Part shown: one piece after another, positions 22,526 to 23,173 of the stretch
Layout: each line of letters starts with the position of its first letter
Numbering within the stretch: position 1 is the stretch's first letter
IMG/VR virus record: IMGVR_UViG_3300042515_001773
Span: 1 to 23,173 of that record
DNA length: 23,173 bases
Strand: one strand, 5' to 3'
From: a virus
Made by a program: the position numbers and the translations under genes
Notes under the pieces: model-generated
What the model saw: the letters and a program-made list of their open reading frames with translations, nothing else
Databases searched by the model: none
Told to the model about the DNA's origin: nothing

Positions 22526-22541
22526 CTATAGTCCACTATAG
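22526..22541 (+). promoter_or_regulatory. Candidate phage RNA polymerase promoter, plus strand
   Basis: CTATAGTCCACTATAG on the plus strand, identical to the two minus-strand copies at 15273 and 15301 but in the opposite orientation, facing the rightward ORF at 22644. The predicted transcript begins GCGTTTTC. It lies about 45 bases downstream of the start expected from the sigma70-type promoter. Confidence 0.72.
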
Positions 22542-22596
22542 CGTTTTCAATCTGATTATGTAGCTACGTTGTAATTACTTCTTTCCTTTCGAGCGA

Positions 22597-22610
22597 GGAT
22601 TAAACAATCC
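22597..22610 (+). other. Short hairpin in the leader of the coiled-coil ORF
   Basis: GGATT / AATCC stem with an AAAC loop, followed by CCCC rather than T residues. Too small to call a terminator; it may be a leader structure. Confidence 0.35.
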
Positions 22611-22643
22611 CCCAAAATAACCAAACTAAACTAAAATAGAACC

Positions 22644-22895
22644 ATGTCAGAAGAGCAAGAGAATAGAATCAAGCATTTGGAAAGAACGATTAAATGCAAT
22701 CGTGAATTTATCGACAAATTATTAAAGACAACGAGAGATCAAGAGAAAAAAATAAAAGACTTGGTGAAGCAGTTGGATGAGTGGAACTCTAAAAAGGCAG
22801 AACTAAACCTATTAAAAGCCAAGAACTACAAGATAAAGTCAATCGCTGAGAACTTAACAAAAATCGAAAAAGCAAAATTTCAAGAAAAGCTGTAG
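22644..22895 (+). CDS. 83-residue coiled-coil protein, first plus-strand gene
   Basis: The product begins MSEEQENRIKHLERTIKCNR and is almost entirely Lys, Glu, Asp, Arg and Leu, with heptad spacing through about residues 5-75 and no predicted turn-rich domain. It is probably a dimeric coiled-coil protein. It lies behind both a sigma70-type and a phage-type promoter, so it would be expressed early and again later. There is no Shine-Dalgarno sequence: the leader before the ATG is A/C-rich (CTAAACTAAAATAGAACC). The lack of an overlapping gene, a clean ATG-to-TAG frame and promoter placement support it. Its function is unknown; a small host-takeover or DNA-region-binding protein is possible. Confidence 0.65.
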   Translation: MSEEQENRIKHLERTIKCNREFIDKLLKTTRDQEKKIKDLVKQLDEWNSKKAELNLLKAKNYKIKSIAENLTKIEKAKFQEKL

Positions 22896-22911
22896 ATTAA
22901 ATATATTTAAT
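22896..22911. other. 16-bp AT palindrome after the coiled-coil ORF
   Basis: ATTAAATATATTTAAT is a perfect palindrome directly following the TAG stop. It contains no GC pairs and is not followed by a T run, so it is unlikely to terminate transcription. It may be an operator-like site or chance in AT-rich DNA. The rest of 22912-23019 shows nothing clear. Confidence 0.4.
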
Positions 22912-23019
22912 ACATCATACCACAACTATATAATCTCTTGAAAGCTAGTCTAGCACTGTATTTGAGGGTTTATAGGTTATTTAATTGAAAAAACATTTCA
23001 AAAATAAATCAAAATCTTA

Positions 23020-23048
23020 TTGCATTCTTAGTTATGACATGGTACTAT
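23020..23048 (+). promoter_or_regulatory. Sigma70-type promoter for the right-edge gene
   Basis: TTGCAT at 23020-23025 and TACTAT at 23043-23048, with an optimal 17-base spacer. The transcript would start near 23055, about 47 bases before the ATG of the gene at the right edge. The same stretch contains ACTATAGGG, the right half of the phage-type 16-mer, but the left half is not conserved. Confidence 0.6.
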
Positions 23049-23101
23049 AGGGTATATAGAGATTAAGCGAGAGCTAATCAACGAATCGGAGAAAAAAACA
23101 A

Positions 23102-23173
23102 ATGCAAAAATTAATCAAAAACTTAGGATGGGGAAAACTAGATTGTCCACAATGGAATTTCATAGCTGTTAGA
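23102..23173 (+). CDS. Start of a rightward gene, partial
   Basis: An open frame of 24 codons from ATG 23102 to the window end: MQKLIKNLGWGKLDCPQWNF followed by IAVR. GGAG about ten bases upstream is a good ribosome binding site and a sigma70-type promoter lies in front. Too little is visible to assign a family. It is likely the first or second gene of the early region. Confidence 0.65.
   Translation, partial: MQKLIKNLGWGKLDCPQWNFIAVR

Larger units (their letters stand above)
21876..22643. other. Divergent intergenic control region, no convincing gene
   Basis: About 770 bases separate the leftward late block from the rightward genes. I found no ORF above 25 codons with a ribosome binding site on either strand. 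The plus strand from about 21900 to 22110 is strikingly poor in C and rich in T and G. The region then holds a pyrimidine-rich CACCCCCGACCCCGTC stretch, the iteron cluster with its flanking direct repeat, a small structured segment, a sigma70-type promoter and a phage-type promoter. Confidence 0.75.

Noticed and set aside
1-23173. tRNA genes, CRISPR arrays, insertion sequences, integrase or attachment sites
   Set aside because: I looked on both strands and saw no cloverleaf, no regular spacer-repeat array, no transposase-like ORF and no integrase; the window looks like part of a lytic phage genome.

Overview
The window is about 23 kb of AT-rich DNA from a tailed bacteriophage with a podovirus-type, T7-like virion programme. 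Almost all of it (positions 1 to about 21,875) is one densely packed block of structural and packaging genes on the minus strand. Recognisable members are the small and large terminase subunits, the portal, a scaffold, the major capsid protein, two tail tubular (gatekeeper and nozzle) proteins, a run of T7 gp13/gp14/gp15/gp16-like internal virion proteins, and a tail fibre with a T7-type N-terminal domain. No host genes, tRNAs, insertion sequences or CRISPR arrays are visible. The host cannot be named from the sequence. The low GC content and the style of the structural proteins recall phages of AT-rich aquatic bacteria, but that is only an impression.

Layout, reading the minus strand from right to left: a 40-residue one-helix membrane ORF (holin-like position), an 84-residue unknown, small terminase, large terminase (probable TTG start), an 80-residue unknown, portal, an 89-residue protein, scaffold, then a leader with three hairpins, then capsid. 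A rho-independent terminator follows the capsid, exactly where T7 has its T-phi. Two tandem copies of a promoter-like 16-mer follow and restart transcription into tail tubular A, tail tubular B, gp13-like, gp14-like, a 957-residue internal protein with a C-terminal lysozyme domain, and two further large ejection proteins. A third copy of the 16-mer starts the tail fibre and a set of small appendage-type proteins that runs off the left edge. Most neighbouring genes overlap by 1 to 29 bases, implying translational coupling.

Positions 21,876 to 23,101 hold the divergent control region. It contains a cluster of four iteron-like ATCGGCTATCT repeats framed by an 11-bp direct repeat, a sigma70-type promoter with an extended -10, a plus-strand copy of the 16-mer, an 83-residue coiled-coil ORF, and a second sigma70-type promoter in front of a gene that leaves the window at the right edge. 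The plus-strand side is probably the start of the early region.

The most interesting signal is the near-palindromic 16-mer CTATAGTCCACTATAG. It ends in the same CACTATAG core as T7/SP6-type promoters, and its asymmetric CC centre always points the same way as the downstream gene. It is the best candidate for a single-subunit phage RNA polymerase promoter of new specificity; the polymerase gene is not in this window. The second most interesting signal is a pair of covarying hairpins in the capsid mRNA leader.
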